Part shown: positions 60,203 through 64,000 of the stretch, piece after piece
How the letters are laid out: each line of letters opens with the position of its first letter
Numbering within the stretch: the first letter of the stretch is position 1
Assembly: GCF_030124325.1 (NCBI RefSeq)
Contig: NZ_JASKLR010000014.1
Coordinates: 1-64,000 of the forward strand
Reading direction: 5' to 3'
DNA: 64,000 bases
Origin: Sinorhizobium sp. 8-89
GTDB taxonomy: Bacteria > Pseudomonadota > Alphaproteobacteria > Rhizobiales > Rhizobiaceae
The notes under the pieces: model-generated
What the model was told of the DNA's origin: nothing
Seen by the model: only the letters and a program-made list of their open reading frames with translations
Databases searched by the model: none
Program-made: the position numbers and the translations under genes

Positions 60203-61021
60203 ATGGACACGGTCAGCCTTACCGTGGACCGGCGGGGCGAGCTATGGGCTCGCCTCGCGCAGGTCAACGATCCGGAGCTGGACGAGCCCGTGACAGAAAT
60301 GGGATTCGTGGAGCGCGCCGAGGTGTTGCAATCGGGTAGCGTAGAGGTGGACTTCCGCCTGCCAACCTACTGGTGCTCGCCGAACTTCGCCTTCCTGATG
60401 CTCGATGGCATCCGCGAGGCGCTCGATGCACTCACCTGGGCGCCCGCCTATACGATCCGGCTTCACGACCACATGTTCGCCGAAGAAATCAATCGTGGCA
60501 TTGCTGCGGGTAAGTCGTTCAGCTTGATCTTCGACGAACTCTCCGGCGACCACGATGTGGAGACGTTGCGCATAACCTTTCGCATGAAGGCTTTCAAACG
60601 GCGCCAGGAGGCGGTCCTGCTGGGGCTTCGGCGACAGGGACTAACGGACTGCGAAATTCTGAGCATGGACCTGTCTTCCCTGGATACCGCTCGCGTCGGC
60701 GGCGAGGAGACAGAGGTGCAAAAGGTGCGGTACCGGGAGGCCGTGATGCAGCGTTGGCCGGGGAGAAGAGGTGGCGATCCGGCCTTCGTGACTTGGGAAG
60801 GCGAGACGATCCCATCGGAGGCGCTGGGAGCCTACCTCGCGGGACTGCGAACGCTGCGCATCAACATGGAATTCAACGGTGCGCTGTGTCGCGGCCTCAA
60901 AACCACGCGATACAAGGAAATGGACGTCGTCGACGGAGAGCCGACCTTGGTCGATTTTATTCTCGACCGGGTACCGCCGCGCGAATGCGCAAGCCGTCCT
61001 GCTCGCAACTTAAGGCGATAG
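60203..61021 (+). CDS. DUF59/MIP18-like metal-sulfur assembly protein
   Basis: This 272-residue protein has an N-terminal DUF59 (MIP18/SufT-like) domain: LAQVNDPELDEPVTEMGFVE, VEVDFRLPTYWCSPNFAFLM with a conserved Cys. The remaining 150 residues (FRMKAFKRRQEAVLLGLRRQ, YREAVMQRWPGRRGGDPAFV) are specific to this setting. It starts 5 bases after the amidohydrolase stop. DUF59 proteins help load iron-sulfur or iron centres; here it may serve the reductase or the di-iron hydroxylase. Confidence 0.8.
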   Translation: MDTVSLTVDRRGELWARLAQVNDPELDEPVTEMGFVERAEVLQSGSVEVDFRLPTYWCSPNFAFLMLDGIREALDALTWAPAYTIRLHDHMFAEEINRGIAAGKSFSLIFDELSGDHDVETLRITFRMKAFKRRQEAVLLGLRRQGLTDCEILSMDLSSLDTARVGGEETEVQKVRYREAVMQRWPGRRGGDPAFVTWEGETIPSEALGAYLAGLRTLRINMEFNGALCRGLKTTRYKEMDVVDGEPTLVDFILDRVPPRECASRPARNLRR

Positions 61022-61073
61022 CCTTGCCAAGCTAGACCATTGGAGGAGCCGCCCACGGGCGGAAGGAGGAGAT

Positions 61074-62702
61074 ATGCCCAAACTTTTGATCCACAACTCA
61101 GACGCTCGGCGCGCGCTTGCCCGGGGGGTCTACCAACTCGCAGCCGCGGTCGAGCCGACGCTCGGCCCGAAAGGCATGAATGCGATGATCGACCGTCCCA
61201 TCGGCACGCCGATGGTCACGCGTGACGGCGTCAGCATTGCCTCGGAAATCGAGCTTCATGACCGCTTCGAAAACATGGGCGCGCAAGTGGTTCGCGAAGT
61301 ATCGATGCAGACGAATGAGATTGCCGGCGATGGCACGACGACGGCGATCGTTCTTGCCAACGCTCTCGTGCAGAAGGGGATCGAGGCCAATGAGCGTGGT
61401 GCGAAATCCGTCGATCTTTGCAAGGGTATCGACCTCGCCGTAACGAAAGTTGTCGAGGCGCTAAAGGAGTCCGCCAAACCTGCCCGCAATGGCAGCCTCG
61501 CTGCGGTCGCCAACATTGCTGCCACCGATCCGAGACTGGGAGCGCTCGTCGCCCAAGCGTATGAACGGGTAGGTATCGAAGGGGTGATTACCACCGACTT
61601 CAGCGTGACGACCGAAACGACACTTGATGTCGTCGAGGGCATGTCCTTTGATCGTGGCTATCTCTCGCATCACATGGTCACGGACCAGGAGAAGATGGAA
61701 GCCGTCCTCGAGCGGCCGCTCATCCTGATGACGGATCTCAAGATCCGTGAGCCCGACGCGCTCGAGACTGTACGCGCACTTGCCGATAAAGCTGGTCGGC
61801 CACTGCTCATCATTGCCGAGGAAATGTCGCCGGATGTCGTCGTCACGCTGCTGGGCAAGCAGGGCCCGGGCAGATACCTGGTTGTCCATCCGCCCGAATA
61901 CGGTCATTGGCGCAAGGCAATGATGGAGGATCTCGCCATCCTGACGGGCGGCCGGGTAATCGCTCGCGATCTCGGCGGGCGGCTGGAGGATGTGACGGCC
62001 GATGATCTTGGGAGCGCGGAGCGCGTGCGCGTGAGTGCGACGCATACGGCAATCATTGGCGGCGGCGGCGACGCCTCGTCAATCACCGCGCGGCGGGCGC
62101 AGGTGCAACGGCAATATGACGTCGCTCCACCCAACATCGAACAGGACAAGCTGCGCGAGCGCCTCGCCAAATTATCGGGCGGCTCGGCCGTCCTCTATGC
62201 GGGTGGTGTCACGCCCGTCGAGCAGAAGCGGGCGATTCAGCTGATCGAAGATTCGTTGCATGCGGTCAGGGCTGCCATCGAGGATGGCGTGGTCGCCGGC
62301 GGCGGAACCGCTCTCGCGCAGATCGCCCCCGTTCTGGACGGCGTTCTCGCCGAGGCGAAAGGCGACGTTGCAGAGGGTGTGCGGCTGGTCCACGCGGTGC
62401 TGTCGCGACCTCTATGGCGGATTGTCGAGAACGCGGGTGGCGACCCGGAGGCCGTGGTGGCCAAGGTTTCGAGTGTCAACGGCGGCTTTGGCTACAATGC
62501 GGCCCTCGGCGAGTATCAGAACATGTACGAGGCGGGCATCATCGACCCAGTACGGGTGACTTGCACCGCGCTCAAGAATGCGGCCTCGGTGGCAAAGCTT
62601 ATTTTGACCACTGAAACGCTTGTCGGCGATCTCGCCGAGGACGAAGACCCAACCGCAGGGCCGGCGCTCGGCGGGGGCGCGGAAAAGCTCGGCCGTCCGT
62701 AG
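61074..62702 (+). CDS. GroEL-like chaperonin of the monooxygenase operon (MimG type)
   Basis: This 542-residue Hsp60-family protein keeps the ATPase elements: VTRDGVSIASEIELHDRFEN with the Asp52 equivalent, EIAGDGTTTAIVLA, VAGGGTALAQI and MYEAGIIDP. It lacks the GGM-rich tail of housekeeping GroEL, and no groES lies near. In mycobacteria, a GroEL-like MimG is needed to produce active MimABCD hydroxylase, so this is most likely the dedicated folding factor for the large subunit. GGAGGAG precedes the ATG. It is the last gene of the operon. Confidence 0.9.
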   Translation: MPKLLIHNSDARRALARGVYQLAAAVEPTLGPKGMNAMIDRPIGTPMVTRDGVSIASEIELHDRFENMGAQVVREVSMQTNEIAGDGTTTAIVLANALVQKGIEANERGAKSVDLCKGIDLAVTKVVEALKESAKPARNGSLAAVANIAATDPRLGALVAQAYERVGIEGVITTDFSVTTETTLDVVEGMSFDRGYLSHHMVTDQEKMEAVLERPLILMTDLKIREPDALETVRALADKAGRPLLIIAEEMSPDVVVTLLGKQGPGRYLVVHPPEYGHWRKAMMEDLAILTGGRVIARDLGGRLEDVTADDLGSAERVRVSATHTAIIGGGGDASSITARRAQVQRQYDVAPPNIEQDKLRERLAKLSGGSAVLYAGGVTPVEQKRAIQLIEDSLHAVRAAIEDGVVAGGGTALAQIAPVLDGVLAEAKGDVAEGVRLVHAVLSRPLWRIVENAGGDPEAVVAKVSSVNGGFGYNAALGEYQNMYEAGIIDPVRVTCTALKNAASVAKLILTTETLVGDLAEDEDPTAGPALGGGAEKLGRP

Positions 62703-62846
62703 CCGTGATTTTCGTGTTTCCTCGAGCGGAGCCGGCGAGAGGAAAGACTTATAGGAATGCCCAGGGCTTGAGCGGCGCCTGTGCCGTCGGAGCTCATCGC
62801 AATCGTCACCGGGCCGCATGTGCTGCCCAGGCGAGAGAATACATGT

Positions 62847-62870
62847 CCTCGCGGGCGACGGCCCGCGAGG
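62847..62870 (+). terminator. Hairpin downstream of the monooxygenase operon
   Basis: Perfect 10-bp stem CCTCGCGGGC / GCCCGCGAGG with loop GACG, about 145 bases after the chaperonin stop. No U-run follows. It is the best candidate for the operon end. Confidence 0.5.
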
Positions 62871-62894
62871 GTTACCACAGCACTGGGAGAGGGA

Positions 62895-63045
62895 AATGAA
62901 CAACTAGTCCGCGACTCCATCGGCACTTTCGCGCTCGCCTTCCTCGGGTGCGCCACCGTGCTCTTCATGCGCGGCAGCCTTCTGGGGTGTTGCCTTCGCC
63001 TTCGGCCTGTCGGTTTTGCGATGGCCTGGACGGCACTTTAGACGG
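62895..63045 (+). pseudogene. Aquaporin (MIP family) N-terminal remnant
   Basis: After GGGAGAGGGAA and an ATG, shifted frames give LVRDSIGTFALAFLGCATVL FMRGSLLG and GVAFAFGLSV. This is the first membrane helix and following segment of MIP channels (LIGTFALVFLGCGA, GVAFAFGLTVVAMAY). A frame change lies in codons 3-4 and another near 62985. The NPA boxes are missing. It is a truncated, dead gene. Confidence 0.5.
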
Positions 63046-63228
63046 TGTCTGCGGCCGATCACTGACAGGGTGAAAGTCGCAGTTGTTCGTAACGTCTAAG
63101 ACATCAGAGCTATCAGAAAGGATCGCCGGGGAGCCGAACTTGAGGAGGGTTTCCGGGGCATTCAGCGCAGTTTTGCAAGCGACGGCTCCGGGACGCCATC
63201 CAGAGATCAAACGACGCCATTCATTTGA

Positions 63229-64000
<772 letters not shown>

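Overview
The window looks like part of a large plasmid (megaplasmid or symbiotic-type replicon) of a Rhizobiaceae bacterium, most likely Sinorhizobium/Ensifer. Supporting signs are a SyrB-like protein, three Ros/MucR-family regulators, DUF736, WGR and UPF0158 proteins of the kind carried by rhizobial plasmids, a TraG/VirD4 remnant, and a two-hairpin intergenic repeat I recognise from rhizobia. No rRNA, tRNA, CRISPR array or replication origin was seen. Assignments rest on reading motifs by eye; no database search was run.

Layout. (1) 1-7.5 kb is accessory and decaying: a DnaE2 scrap, an intact Xre-RES toxin-antitoxin pair behind four 9-bp iterons, several frameshifted genes (HTH antitoxin, DnaQ-like exonuclease, a small conserved protein, an adenylate cyclase scrap), two MucR-type genes, syrB, and a dead IS630 element. 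(2) 7.6-14.7 kb is a leftward operon for uptake and cleavage of a beta-fructoside: LacI regulator, binding protein, two permeases, GH32 enzyme, ATPase, with matching LacI-type operator candidates. (3) 15.7-19.5 kb holds a membrane protein and a leftward DUF2235 / exported protein / SDR operon. (4) 19.7-32.1 kb is one rightward operon: old-yellow-enzyme flavoprotein, three membrane-anchored di-haem cytochromes c, a small membrane protein, a GMC oxidoreductase and a membrane-anchored patatin lipase. No characterised pathway that I recognise has this composition. (5) 32.4-41.2 kb is a second plasmid-type zone rich in broken genes, including a shredded D-lactate dehydrogenase. (6) 41.2-44.4 kb has an RHH protein, glyoxalase I and a Tat-exported two-gene GMC dehydrogenase. 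(7) 45.5-62.7 kb is a sigma54 regulon. Three near-perfect -24/-12 promoters sit before acetoacetate decarboxylase-patatin, before an alcohol dehydrogenase, and before a MimABCD/PrmABCD-type di-iron monooxygenase operon with amidohydrolase, DUF59 and a dedicated GroEL-like chaperonin. An AcoR-type activator lies between. A leftward set of WD40, coiled-coil and small proteins of unknown function is embedded in it. (8) The window ends in katG, running off the edge.

How the parts fit. The sigma54 genes could turn acetoacetate into acetone (decarboxylase), hydroxylate acetone to acetol (or propane to 2-propanol, or phenol) with the monooxygenase, and oxidise the alcohol with the dehydrogenase. If acetol goes to methylglyoxal, glyoxalase I (one intact copy at 41.7 kb, one broken copy inside the regulon) and D-lactate dehydrogenase (now a pseudogene at 40 kb) would complete a route to pyruvate. 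That route is inference from gene content.
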